Origin: Paracoccidioides lutzii Pb01
Taxonomy: Eukaryota; Ascomycota; Eurotiomycetes; Onygenales; Ajellomycetaceae
DNA length: 64,000 nucleotides
NCBI RefSeq assembly: GCF_000150705.2
Contig: NW_015440959.1
Coordinates: 248,001 to 312,000 of the forward strand
Direction of reading: 5' to 3'
In this document: positions 12,479 through 25,008 of the stretch, one piece after another
Position numbering within the stretch: position 1 is the stretch's first letter
How the letters are laid out: the number at the start of each line of letters is the position of its first letter
The notes under the pieces: generated by a model
What the model was told of the DNA's origin: nothing
The model's database searches: none
What the model saw: the letters and a program-made list of their open reading frames with translations, nothing else
Program-made: the position numbers and the translations under genes

Positions 12479-13435
12479 TATTGAAGATGTCAAACCAAAA
12501 TATTAACAAAAAATTTGGAGAGGAGGAAGAAAGCCCTTTTAGAGAAAATGATAATATCATGGCTCACAGGCGAGAAGAGGTTGAAGGAGTATCATAACGC
12601 GTTACGGCTACATTGCATGAGCGAGAGGCATATATGGATGTAAAAAGGAAGAGGGAGGGTGTTTATTCATTAGCAACCTTTTTATGTGCAATGGTAATGT
12701 TTTTTTTCACTGGTTTGGGCTCGGTTGGCTGGTTTTTAATTTTAATTTCTTATTTTCTTAATTTTTTGCACCTTTAATCCTTTCCCCGCCCCTCTCCCTC
12801 TCTTCCGCTATTAACTAATGTTTTCGTCCAAAAGTTGTCTCATTTTCCTGTTTCAACCTCGTTTGAACTGGGTTATCCCTTAAATGTCAATAAGCATATT
12901 TCTCCCCCGGGCCAGCAAATTTTGTACATACAAAGGCCTGTATTGATTTAAGGAGGTGTTAATGTTCGTATTCCACAGCATCTACGCATTCCCTTCCAAG
13001 GTTATGCTCGTAAGCCAATTCAACTGCATTACTTCAGATGGGATAGATTAAATGGAGCTGACTGTGCAAACCGAGTACACTCACGTGATCTCCAACTCCA
13101 CAAAAATTTCTCCATCCAAGAAACATCGCGAACGTGAAGACTGGATGACAACAGCAATATTTTCTTGTTGCGGGTGGCATGAAAGACTGAAATTAAACTA
13201 AGTTATTTGTTTCCTCCACCAAATTCCTAGCAAGGGCCACGTCGTGCCCAGCTTGGGTCCCTGAATCGAACCATCCTCTCTTCCATCAGAAACCTTCGAC
13301 GTCAATTACATCCAGAGGCATGTAAAAAGGCCTAAACCTGATTGATATGATTTCTGGCTAGCCGATCAGGAGGGCATACCACAATAGAAGAATAAATATC
13401 CGCTTCCAATAGCCAAGTGTGAAAGAATCGCAACA
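12479..13435. other. Intergenic region tps1 / uS17m
   Basis: Should contain the tps1 3' end and the uS17m promoter. No coding frame with recognisable character and no repeat. Confidence 0.5.
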
Positions 13436-13644
13436 ATGACACCCAGAGCTACACTCCTCCGCTCCGCGCGGCCGTCCATCTTCCTCCAAAGCCGCAATGC
13501 CGCTACCCTCGCTGCCTCCGTATGCTCATTACTATCCGCTATGCAATTGCAACCTCACAGCCCCCAAACCATCCGCCGGAGCCTCACCACTACCACCACA
13601 CAACCACCACAATTGACAACTCAATCATCATCATCATCACCACC

Positions 13645-13676
<32 letters not shown>

Positions 13677-14119
13677 TGACAGAACCCCAGCGCGTCCACA
13701 CCCGCCCTCCCCACTCTATAAAGTTCGGCACAGTTGTCGCGGCCGGACGCATGGACAAGACCGTCCGTGTCCTGCACAAGCATCCAACCTACCACAAAAA
13801 GCTTCACAAAAACTTCCCGGACAGTACGATATACCTAGTGCACGACCCGTGCAACTCACTGCGTGAGGGAGATGTAATTGAGTTCTCGAGCGGGTGGCGG
13901 ACGAGCAAGAATGTGCGGCATGTTGTGGAGAGGATTGTGACGCCGTTTGCGATTCCTGTGGACCAGAGGCCCAGGGTGCTTAGTTATGAGGAGAGGGAGA
14001 TGATTAAGGCTGAGAAGGAGAAGAAGCAGGGAAAGAAGAGGAGGGTTGGAAGGATTAAGAGGTTGGTTGAGATGAGATTGGAGATTGAGAGGAAGAGGGC
14101 GGAGAAAGGGGCAGAGTGA
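13436..14119 (+). CDS. MRPS17: Mitochondrial small-subunit ribosomal protein uS17m
   Basis: Component of the mitochondrial 37S ribosomal subunit. Single exon of 227 residues. Residues 1-50 are basic and hydroxylated (MTPRATLLRSARPSIFLQSRNAA), consistent with a mitochondrial presequence. Residues 51-81 are low complexity: Thr-rich, then a Ser run, seven Pro and another Ser run, encoded by TCA/CCA microsatellites at about 13620-13675. The S17 OB-fold starts near residue 93 (HSIKFGTVVAAGRMDKTVRV) and continues through REGDVIEF. The tail from residue 180 is highly charged Lys/Glu/Arg helix. The Ser/Pro linker is an unusual insertion. Family assignment is good. Confidence 0.9.
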
Positions 14120-14987
14120 GTTTCGTGGTTTTGGGGTGAGTTGTGCTGAATAGCTGATTTTAGCGGCGGAGCAATGGATGCCATGGAGGGCTGAGTGAAT
14201 ATGTGGTTGTAATTTTGTCTCTTCATTTTGTCTCAATATGTGCAGTACGTCTAGCTCAGAATAGGACATTTTAAACCCTACATTTCTCTTTTAGTTCCAC
14301 CTCTCTTTTTCGTCGACATCCATGGACATCTTATCTTCCAATGGGAGAGCTCAAATGTACATACATATACCATGGTTTATCTGCTCACCAGTCATAATCA
14401 AAACAAGTCATTTGAAGCTGTCAAAGAAATCCCTACATGATTAATCTTCAAAATGTAATGTATATTAAAGAAGAGTAAACCGACCGCAATCCAACAATGC
14501 AAAACGAACAAGGAGAAAGAAAGGAACTGAAGTGAGAGAGCCTTAATGCTAATATAAACAGCAAAAAACCACTAACCAATTAACGCCAAACCCACATAAA
14601 TGCTTTACAGGCGCCCCGTAGAAAGATAGGGTGCCTGGCCGGGATATCGAAAAACGCCTGATATGAGAGAGCAAAAAACCTAAGCAACCCTCAATCACGT
14701 TTGCCCCCCTACCAAGTTCCACGCATACCAAAAACACGAACACGACGACACAAGTGATGGAACGAAACCCATTCCATCCACATCAAGGGAAAAAAAAAAA
14801 AAAAAAAAGGGAGCTTAAACCAAGCCTTGATCCATCAGAGCCATCCCCACTCCATTCATCTAACTTTTGCGTCAGATTTATAAAATTATACCAAAACACC
14901 AATCCGTCATACATCAAATCGTAGAGCAGTAATAATAGCTTTCAACATTCACCAGAAGGTATGGATACGTCTTAACGGAACTGATCT
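14120..14987. other. Convergent intergenic spacer
   Basis: Lies between the uS17m stop (plus) and the AAA-ATPase stop (minus), so it holds two 3' ends. An A run sits at about 14790-14808. Nothing else recognised. Confidence 0.5.
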
Positions 14988-17861
14988 TCAGCCACCCCTT
15001 TCACCAAACTCCCGCGCCCAATCTTCATGCTCCTTCAAACCGTCACGGCTAACGCTGGGCCTGATAGAGCACAGAGATGCCTTGAAGTCTTCGAGGTGGA
15101 TGGCCCGGATTTGATCCATGGGGGTATGCAGGAGCGCTTCACCTAAGTTGCGGAGTGGGCCCATGGCAGCGTCTTTGGCTAGGGCGGTTATATCGGAGCC
15201 GGAGAAACCTGAGTATGGGATATGTGTTAGGAACTGTGACTATGTTCAAATGGGCTGGGAATGTTGATTGGAGGGAGATATGGGCAATGGTTTGCAATTT
15301 TCGTATTGTTTCGATAGTGCGGGATAAGGGAAGGAAGAAATTGAAGGTATAAATCAGAAAGCTCACCATCAGTATCTTTAACGAGAACCTCAATATCCTC
15401 GGCCGACAGCTCATGCTTCTGATGACTCAACAGACGCTCGATTTGCGTCTTCCGCACCTCCGGCTCTGGCAGGGGGATATACTGTCTTCTCACAAACCTC
15501 CGTCGGGCAGCCTCATCAATATCCCACGGCAAATTCGTTGCAGCAAGCACCAACACCCGACTTGGATCACCACCCCTTTTCTCTTTCTCCGACTGCTCCC
15601 GCCCAGCCGCTGCCCGCTGCAAGTCAGACCATTGTATGAGAAACTCCGTCTTAGTGCGCCGTGACACTTCCGCTTCACCAGACCCGGACCGTGCGGAGAG
15701 TAAAGAGTCAATCTCGTCAACAAATATGATAGATGGCGCCATGCATTTTGCCAGGCCGAAAAGGGCACGCACAAGCTTCTCACTCTCGCCGTGCCATTTA
15801 GAGGTCAAGCTTGATGCGGACACCGAGAAGAAGGTTGACTGCGACTCTGTTGCCACAGCACGCGCTAACATGGTTTTCCCCGTACCTGGGGGCCCAAAGA
15901 GGAGCATTCCCCTAGCAGGTTCACGGAGTCCACTGAATAGATCTGGCCGTAGAAATGGATATACGACCGCTTCTTTGAGGGCGTTTTTAGCAATTTCCAG
16001 CCCAGCAACATCATCCCAGTTTACTTCATCTCCCCTAACAACAACGTCGTTCAAGATCTGTCGTGCAGCGCCCTCGTCAATGCCCTTTGGGAGATTGTTC
16101 ATAACGTATTCAACGCTTCGATTGCGACCTGCGGTATCTGACGAATCTCTTTCATTGGGGAATGAGAGATTGTTAGATTGAGAATGGGACTCCGCCCCCG
16201 CTCTCTCTGTCGGCTTCCCTTGTGTTATAGACATACCACTTCGCATGCTACTAATCGCACCGTTCAAAGCATCGTCACCATTGCCTACCTGTGGCCTGGA
16301 ATTCGACGGACATAGCCTGCAGCTTCTATTTTGGGCCACAGGTGTCCCCGAGCTAGTTGCGAGTGTTTGCAAAGGTGTGTAACTAGTTTCACTTGAGTGA
16401 TGCCTGAGTAGCTGTGGTTGTGAAGTTAAGCATGGCTTATTGCGTTGAAGGGGAGGAATATTGCCTTGTCCGGAGGGAGGTCTCTGTTCCAGATATGGTT
16501 CTAATTGTGACAAATAATCGGGTTGATGTTTTGGCCTTGTAGATAGGAACGACGTAGAAGTATTGGGTGATGTCCTTCTTGCGTTCGTCATCGTATGGCT
16601 TGCTGGAGAAGGGTCAGAGAGATCAATCAGGAGATCTAATTCGGAGGGTTTATTGTGGATGGCGGTGGCTGCAGCATCGGTCGCTAGGGAACTGGAAACA
16701 ATATTCGAGTTGTGATGGTTTCTAGACTGGGACTGAGAGGTTGATGGACTGGATGAGTGTAGGTAGTCTGAAATATATGATGTTTTTGAATGCCGAGACA
16801 GGTCGATACTGGAGAAATATCCTTTCCGTGAGCTCGATTCTATTGGTGCACTTCTCCTAGGAGTGGATGTAGCAACGCTTTCTCTGCCAAAGCGGGCAAT
16901 AGAGCTCCACGCCAAACCCGCAGCTCTAGATGCCGATGGAGCAGGTTGAGAGGCAGCCCGCTCGCCGGAATCTTTATCTTTCGAATTGGTGCTCTTCTTA
17001 GGCTCCTTGCTGCGCAGAGTTGTCAACATAGTCCTCTTTTCCGGACTTGAGTTTCTCGATGGCGAATTCACGGATGGCACAGACAGGAGATAATGGGGCA
17101 ATGGGGATGGAGAAGAAGAGAAACGGGGTCCACAAGCAGCCTCCCTGCTCGATCCTGGCCGTGCTATCGATTCTCCGCTATATCTCTGAGGTATAGACGG
17201 CCGCCTATTCGGCGAAGGGGGAGAAGGTCGTGAAGGCGGTCGCGAGAGTTGCGAGTATGTAAAGGTTGGCACTGTACCATTTCCAAACCAGCCGGAAGCG
17301 GTACATCCGCTTGGTGATGATTCCTGTGTGTTCAGGTGTACCTTCCCGGTTTCCTGTGCGCCCGGGGAATTGCTGGGTCCCGCCTGCTCACAGCAGCTCT
17401 CCTGGTTGATGCCGGCCTCTTTACGACTTTCGCTCAGCGCATTTAGCAAATCGATGCGCTCTTTGGATTGCATTTCCAGCTCCTTCAGCGAATCGTACAG
17501 GACCTTCTCGGTTTCAGTTCTGGGGATATAGGTAGAGGGAATTCGAGAGTTGTAGATGGTATCAAGGGCAGAGCGCCATGATCGAAGAGCTTCCGACTCA
17601 TTGCTCTGGTCCAGCAACGACAGCGGGGATGTCAGCTGATGCTAAATTGGATAAATAGTGACGGGATATATAAGAGAACATGACGGGGTTGTTCAGAGAC
17701 CGGAAGGGCAACGGGGGGGATAAGCCGTCCTTCCAAACACACATCAAGTAAGTCAACGGTAGAACACGCACCTGGCCTTCGAAGAACACAGCTGTCGAGC
17801 ACATCAGATAGCATTCATCGTATGTTTTCTGCAGAGCAGATGAAGTCTTTGGACGCATCAT
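14988..17861 (-). CDS. MIT-domain AAA ATPase, Sap1/Yta6/spastin-like
   Basis: Classic AAA ATPase of the meiotic clade (spastin, fidgetin, katanin, Vps4, yeast Sap1/Yta6), which remodel proteins or microtubules. Exons on the minus strand: 17861-17772, 17641-15367 and 15208-14988; 861 residues. The N-terminus looks like an MIT three-helix bundle (ALQKTYDECYLMC..., NESEALRSWRSALDTIYN..., TETEKVLYDSLKELEMQS...). Residues of about 110-530 are Ser/Pro-rich and probably disordered. The C-terminal third has Walker A GPPGTGKT, Walker B IIFVDEIDSLLSAR and the arginine-finger region, then the Vps4-type tail. The start is uncertain: ATG 17861 is the simplest choice, but an open frame runs further upstream to about 18128 through a possible 57-base intron. 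Two acceptors six bases apart fit at 17641 and 17635. Confidence 0.87.
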
Positions 17862-19611
17862 TAGCGCAATAGAGACAGCAGGACCCTCCCGCCATGTGAA
17901 GCCTGTATCTCGTATCAAAGCCTTCCCCGATAACTAAGAGATGTATAACTGTCGAGTACCTTTATTGGAAGCATTCAAGGTACAGCGATGGCTTTCCTCT
18001 TTTTCTATTCCGATGGCCTTGGCCTTGTTTCGTAAGAGTTTGCGTTGTTGCCGAGTCTTCAGGACAGCCTCTCTACGGTTCAGCTGGTGACCCGTTCCAC
18101 TGCATTTGACGCCTCCGCTCAGCGACACAGCTGAAGATAGACTGGGCCTAGATAAGATTCATTTATCAGGAGAAGTATGCCAATGAGTGGAATATTAGAA
18201 TGCTGTAGTAGAGCAGGGAAATGGAGTTGGCCTCGCAGGAGGCAATGTTCGACATGTGTTGGCGATAATGACGTGAGGAACAAGAACATCGAGAGCTATT
18301 TAAATAGACATCCACGGGTTGCCGTGCAAGTAGAGTTACAGGGCAGAGGGGGGGGGAATGAGAATAATCGCATTTATTAATATCAGAATTAAATTATTGT
18401 CATATATTCCGTATGAAATCGGTTGCATCATAAATCACATATGTAAAATAAATTAAAAGCAGCATATCGGTCTATCGGTACACTTGCGCTCTAGGTACAC
18501 TTGCGCTCTATTTACCTCCTCGACAGTACATATTTACCCGCCGAAAAAGAGCTCCACCATTTTGAAAACCAGATTAAAGAAACAGGGAAAGGGGGATTAC
18601 TATTACGGATATCCGCAAATCCACCCCGTAAGCAAAGGCTTTCCAGGATCCCTCTCACATGAAAACAGGATAAGACTATACACACAATTGGACCAACAAT
18701 CCCCTCGAAGCGACATGGGAGCACGTCAAGCAACAGGCTGTCGAACCGAAGTCACAGCATCACCAACAACAGTAGAGGGTACACTGCTGTGGAGGGAACA
18801 CGTTGTTTTCCTATGGAGTCGAACTCTAAAAAAAAAAAAAAAAAAAACCCCGGCGAACCCTTGATAATCTCCCAGGCAACAGAAATAGACGAACTTAACC
18901 AGCCAGAGAGTAAGGAGAGGAAAACCCTAGAAAAAGACAGAGAAATACACACCAACGAGGGTAAATCTGGCATCGAAAAACAAAACCTAAAAAGATTACT
19001 TTACATCAAAAAGAGACAAATAAAAGTGAAATTGAAAATATAAAAAATAAAAAATATAAGATAAATTCGGGAATATAAAAAGAAAAAACGAAAATATGAG
19101 CTTCATTCATCATTGTCTATTGAGGTGGACAGACATATGTCCCCGCATATTATCAGAGAACCGTTATCTTTTTGTTTCCATGCCCAGAACGCCCACCTTC
19201 AAGAGAAACTGTCATCGATCGGGGTAAAATGAAAAAAAGGAAAAAGGAAAAGATAAAAAGAAAAAGAGAGGGAGAGAAAATAAAACAAAGGTGGGAGAAA
19301 TTAACGACGACAGGCTAAAGGGAAACCAGAAGACGAAACCATTCTAACTGGGACGTTCCATCGCATCCCTTATTTTGTAATACACACTTAAAGAAGACTA
19401 GAGGGAGAGAAACAAAAAAAAAAAAAATTAAAAATAAAAAAAACTAATAGGATAGTATAGAATCGGGATGGGGGGGGGAACGGTGGGATGGATATTCAGA
19501 CGCCCGGCCTGTGTGTCTATCTCTACACGGGGAATGATTTTATGTGCAGGTCGGTCAAGGGAGTCGCGATGGTGGCAGGAGAGGAACCCGCGTTTCCCGA
19601 TTACATTGTAT
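17862..19611. other. Intergenic region AAA ATPase / mitoferrin
   Basis: Upstream of the AAA-ATPase gene and downstream of mitoferrin, both on the minus strand. The 17862-18128 part may hold an alternative 5' exon of the ATPase. The rest has A-rich runs (18829-18846, 19015-19090, 19417-19440) and no supported gene. Confidence 0.45.
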
Positions 19612-21444
19612 TCACGAGAGAGGAGATTCAGATACGCCCTGTCGCTTGAAGTATGCTTTCGCCATTTCATATGAAGTCCTATTTGATGGTCAGATTCGAG
19701 AATTGCACTCGCGCAGGAATGACAAGGAAAGAAATGCACAAGGGGGGCAATTGAAGCTGACGGTGGACCCTCCAAAAAAAAAAAAAAAAAAAAAAGGGAG
19801 AGAGAGAGAGAAGAAAAGAGAAGAAAAGAGAAGAAAAGAAAAGAAAAAGGCACATACCAACAGATAGCAGTACTGGGCATGGTTGCGATAATCCTCGGCC
19901 GCATTCCACGGAGGAATCCGGACCAGCCATACTGCCGCTTGATAATGCCAGCAGCATTGAACAAGCCACGAGCAGAGCGGGCCTCAGAATCCTCCGCAAG
20001 ACCACGGGTCTGCAGTACAGTCTTGATCACGTCAAGAGGTGTGGTGATGGCAGCTGCCACAGCGCCAGCCAACCCACCAGCGATACAGTGGGTGAATGGA
20101 TCGTACGCCTTTGATGGATTCATCACTTTCGATATGGATTCGTAGGCGATGAATTGTGTGGCCGTGAAGGGGATGGTCATGCATAATGTTGTGGGATAGG
20201 AGACGTAGAACGCTCGAAGGCCTTCGGTGCGGTAGACGGTTCGTGCGCATTGGATCATGGTTCTATGTGTGGAGCCGTGGACCTGCATGCGTTGTTTGAT
20301 CACTACGCGCGATAGATATCAGAATAAGTTGCGGTTACAAGTCAGGGAGGAGTTTCCATACCGTCAAAGGGATTCATAAGGGCATCGCTGGAGATGGTGG
20401 CACATGCTCCGCTCAATCCTACAATGGTTTGTCAGTCCCAATGTTGAAATAAATAGAGCACCAAAATATCCCATGTTTTCGTTGTTTTTCGGAAATAGGA
20501 ATTTAAAACACCCCCCAAGCGCTGATACCTACCTGCTGCGAATGGATGGTGACCACTTCCAATGTTACCACCGGCGATTTCCTTAACTATTTCATATGTA
20601 CCGAAATAAACAGCATGGGCGGGACCTAAAAAAAGATATGTCAATATCAGGACGTCAGAGCAGACTTACGCAGAGGAAATCTGCGCCACCCAAAAAACGT
20701 AATTATAATTGGAGCTCCCCACCAGCACCAACAATCACGCTCGACACACCCCTCCATAGAGTCCTCCAGCCCTCAATCCGAGATATCGTTGTAACAGCAT
20801 TGCTCAAACCCGTATACAGCCCACCAGCAGACGGATTTAGGACTTGCATTCGAGTCTGCAAACACAACCGTTAGCAAATAGCCACGTATTGAGTTGGGCA
20901 AACTTAGAGGAAGAGAGAAGAATATGGCGGATTTTGCGGGCGGATAAATCGCAAAATGCAAGGCGCATAGAGGTAAGGAAACTTTGCGATGGAAGCGGGA
21001 GAGAAATATATGAATGCCGATTCATACCTTAAGCAAGTCCACTGGATACATGACAGAGTGCTCCTAAAATGTAACTGTCAGTTCACATAAAATTGGCCGC
21101 TATTCAGAGTAGAAGGAAGAGGTTGCGAAACCCCGGGGGAGGGGGGGGGGGGGTCACAAGAAGAGCCGTGGTGAGCACGAGCACATACCGCAATGCCAGC
21201 GAGGGCACCGGCCAACATATTACGGCCAAGGGAATATTCTGGCGGGAGAGCTTCATAACTATGCATATGCCCGGAAAGAAAAAAAAAAAGGGAGACCGGA
21301 AGTGTCAGCGTTGACAGGCAGGCAAATAAGAAAGCAACCAGCGCAAAGTCTCAGAAACCCTCAGTCTCCGCATATTGACTGCGGACTTGGGATGGTAGTA
21401 ACGTACTCATAATCTTCACCCGGGACTCTGTCTGGAGAGGCCAT
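19612..21444 (-). CDS. MRS4: Mitoferrin: mitochondrial iron carrier Mrs3/Mrs4
   Basis: Imports ferrous iron across the inner mitochondrial membrane for heme and Fe-S cluster synthesis. Eight exons on the minus strand: 21444-21407, 21258-21189, 21063-21028, 20855-20723, 20625-20533, 20418-20362, 20302-19858 and 19678-19612; 312 residues, the family length. The three carrier repeats each show PxDxxK: MYPVDLLKTRMQ, MNPFDVIKQRMQ and TTPLDVIKTVLQ. GPAHAVYFGTYE and the last-helix AICWTSYEMAKAYFKRQ fit the Mrs3/4 (SLC25A37/28) branch. Two exons are under 40 bases. In relatives this gene is repressed under iron starvation or excess by HapX and GATA regulators; two GATA consensus sites lie further upstream (22797, 24663). 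Confidence 0.93.
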
Positions 21445-22796
21445 CAAAGGCTTCTGAGAGTAGCCGGAGCTGCTTGATTCTACGTGGACGCTCACGGTTG
21501 CTGAATCGCGGAAACCGGGGGAGAAGTAGAGGTGGCGACCAGCGATGATGGGTGGTAGGTATTATTATCATCAAAGAGGGAGAGGAGAGAGGGCGCACGG
21601 CAGCAAAAAGTCGGGAACTGGCGATGGGAAGGATTCCAAAAAATTGGCAGAATATGAATGTTGTGGCGGGTTTGGATGAGTTTAACCAATTAATCACAGC
21701 TTATTTTAGTGATGGGTGGTGCAACTTAATTGCTGACCGGTACATCCCCATTTTTCACACGCAAAATACAGCTATCCTTGTCAATTTTTATGTATTAAAT
21801 ATTCCAACTCCATACACATTCCATGGCTGGATTCTATTTTCAAAAGCTTAAATATTCCCAGGTTATATTTACCACTCTCCTCACTAACACGAGAAGAAAA
21901 GAATATGTTATATGTATATTCTTCTTCCTGATTATTTAACAGATATTCAACTGCGCTCTTGCGGCTCATCTTTTCCACTGTTTAATGCTCTTTCGCAGCA
22001 TCTTGCAATATCAGACTTGTAACAGCGTATTCCGTGCTGTCATCGCCAAAAGGTTTTTGCAAGTCACCACTGTCAACAGAACATCCCGGCGCCAGGCACC
22101 CCCCAAAAACATGGACTCATGGCAGATCCAAAACACGGTTTGGAGTATGCGGCAGTGCGAATGCAGCTTACTCCATACCCCGCAACACGCTTCGATGAAA
22201 GGACAAACTACCGTAAAGACACTTCCACTGAAGGAATGGCTGCGGGATCCGTCTCTCAGTCGTCTTGCAGGTGGAGGATCTACATCCAGGACGGACCCAA
22301 TAGCCATTATTGGATTCTGGGCTTTGGTCGCTGTGTCCATTGGACATAGATGAGAGTTCCAATCATCAAAACGTGCCGAGAACCTGCTGGGACACACTGT
22401 ACAGAAATCAGGAAGATAATAATAACTATACGCCAAGCGTCAAGGATCATACATCAAGGGCATCGTTCTTGTGGCTCCCAAGTTTCATGTTTAGGAGCCA
22501 TAAAAGTGAAAGCAAATGATAAATTCAAAGGGCTCTTCGTGGCCGTCAGGCAACGGTGCAACTTGTGATGCTTTGAGACGGTAACTACTCCGTGCAATGG
22601 AGTGCTGAAAGCGTCGGCCTTCTTTTCTGATACGGAGATTCAAATTGATAGGATCATGGAATCATGGAATCATGGAGAAGCATCCATTTTTGTTCCACAC
22701 CTTGGTCAATGTTTGTTTGATACTTATCGACCGGGTTCTGTCTCCCTTTAATCCGCGGGAAAAAAAGTCCTCCTCGTAGGTTTTTTCTTTTTTCCC

Positions 22797-22805
22797 TTAT
22801 CAGAT
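22797..22805 (-). promoter_or_regulatory. Candidate Sre1/SreA-type GATA site
   Basis: TTATCAGAT on the plus strand reads ATCTGATAA on the minus strand, preceded by G: an exact match to the (G/A)ATC(T/A)GATAA site known for the iron-responsive GATA repressors of Onygenales and Aspergilli. It is about 1.35 kb upstream of the mitoferrin start. About one such 9-mer is expected by chance in 64 kb. Confidence 0.3.
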
Positions 22806-24662
22806 CCTGCGGGCGCCACACTTTTATTTGTAAAGTTAAACAAGTAAAGGTTCACCGCCGCGGAGTGCAAAAATTTCAAACCGGTATCGCCAGCCCAAAT
22901 TAGATACGGTAAACTAATATACTTGCCTTTTTCAAACATTTAAATTTCCTAATACAGTTTAGTCGTATTATTCTCGGCTCAAACTTCATGCACCCCACTG
23001 TAAACTGATTAGTAAGCATTTTCTGCTCCCGCGACCTCCGTCTGGACTGTGATTCCCCACATCTTTTTCTTCTCAGGAATCCTCCCCACGTCCTTTTTAC
23101 TCTTGGGATTTTCTACTTGTAGGATCAAGGCAACTAACTACTTTGATCAGACAATGCTTTATACCGCTCTATGATAATGGACCCGGCGTCCATTGTAGCT
23201 ATCCCTCGCACAACACAGGCTAGGCTTCCCTTCCGTGACTGGAGCGATAAATCTGGGTATGTCAGGAGGTATTTACGCTTTTTGCCGACAGTCTTCTACA
23301 GGTGCAGCCACACGTTGCGGCACTCGAACAATTGGCTCCTCTTTCATCTCATAGAGAATAACTCTCAGCTTCAATATTATTCCCATTTGCAGCCAGTCGA
23401 GCTGAGCGAACTCCGCCTTGAACAACGAGATCCGTATAACGATGTGCCTCCATACAGATACCAACAACCATCACAGGTTACTCTCACCCCCCCCCCCCCA
23501 CCTCCCCTTCCCCTTCCTTCGTTTACCTGCCAGAGTTTTGAAACTGTGACAAGCCTGGGGTAAAGGGGATCGTGGAAGGGTTGCAAATCTTTCATCTGCC
23601 AAATATTTGCAACGTCATACATACATCGACAGTTGATCAGTAAAACATAACCTCGACCTGGTATACAATGTGAGAGTTTTGCTCTCAAAAATCAATGCCC
23701 AGGAAGAATATTTTGGCTTGAAGCCACTTGAACAATGATATATGTTCTAATCAGTATGAATTCAAGGTTTCACTCGCCCGAAACAACCAGATTGAACCAA
23801 CCAGATCGCTCTGCGACACTATCATAAAGCAAAGTGGTATTAACAGCATACATCATTCACTCAGGAGATCAATTGTCGGTGAAATCAGCCATAGTAATTT
23901 CAGGAGGAACGCAATCCCATATCTCTCATGGCAGTTCAATCTCAGGTAAAGTAGTAAAGTAGATTGTTGGACCAAGCCAGGTCAGCATAACTTTGCCAAC
24001 GCTTATGACACTTCGGGGGACGAGAGAATTGGTCAATGAGACAAGCATTCCTCGGGCCATCGTTGACATAATGTAAACATCGTGTGACGAAAAGGCGCTG
24101 CGAACACTGCGAAACTGTTTAGTAAATAGCCCAGTTCCCATATGCACATAGATTGCTGATTTCCACATGCAACAAATTGTCACAATATATTAAACGACTC
24201 CTCTGCCGATTGTCGAAAACCATATCCAGTCCATCTATATGACATCTCGAAAGAAAGGCAAGGGGGAAGGTTCAGCTTGGGTCGGGGCTCGCAATCTCCA
24301 CGGTGACGAGCTTATAGGTATTCAGCAAGATCTTAAATGAAAATACCATAATGGCAGAGTAGTACGAAGGCCATGGATGAGAAACGACGAAACGACGAAA
24401 GTTGTAATCGAAAGCCTTAAAAAAGGGGTTTTGGTCATGTGATAGCGAGACCTGCTATCCATCTATTCGTTCAACAAAATAAAGTCTAGTAGGTTATACA
24501 GACATCCATTACAAAGGATATTATGAGAAGGGATAAATTAGGATTCAGATGTATTTTCATGTGATGTGATAATAACAATGTATGGTCTTGTTTTTGTTTG
24601 TTTATTTATTTTTACTTTGGCTTTGCTTTTCATTTTAACATGTAAAACTGTACAAGATATGA

Positions 24663-24675
24663 CTTATCAGATAAG
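24663..24675. promoter_or_regulatory. Palindromic GATA site CTTATC-A-GATAAG
   Basis: A perfect 13-base palindrome of two GATA half-sites that also contains ATCWGATAA in both orientations. It is 330 bases past the stop of the RBR-ligase gene and 3.2 kb upstream of mitoferrin, so the target gene, if any, is unclear. Confidence 0.3.
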
Positions 24676-25008
24676 CATGTCTTCATTCAGCCTCTTCTGA
24701 CTCTGTCTCTTAATCTATTATATGTACTCGTGTATGTATGTGGATGCATGCATGTGTCAACCATGAAGAGCAATGAAACTGGCAGAATGAGCACCCACCA
24801 AATCTCCTAACACCTACCCAGCCGATGATAAAGTTCTTAGCGTTAACGCATGAAAATGCAAAATAGAAATATAAAGGCAAAGAAAAGCAAAGAAAAGAAA
24901 CAAAGATGCACGGGTGAAGAAGAGAAAAGGGCTGAAATAGCAAAACTAAAGCATGTCACAGTGAAATCTATTCCAGAGTCGCATGCTGTTAATTACAGTG
25001 ATATATAA

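Larger units (their letters stand above)
21445..25008. other. Long intergenic region upstream of mitoferrin
   Basis: About 3.5 kb between the mitoferrin start and the RBR-ligase stop. It holds two exact GATA-type consensus sites (listed separately). An open frame of 122 codons at 21985-22353 begins basic and ends in a hydrophobic stretch (DPIAIIGFWALVAVSIG), but a second frame is open over the same DNA. A frame at 23177-23563 begins MDPASIVAI, like the N-terminus of many fungal STAND/ankyrin proteins, and then loses similarity. Neither is firm enough to call a gene. Confidence 0.45.
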
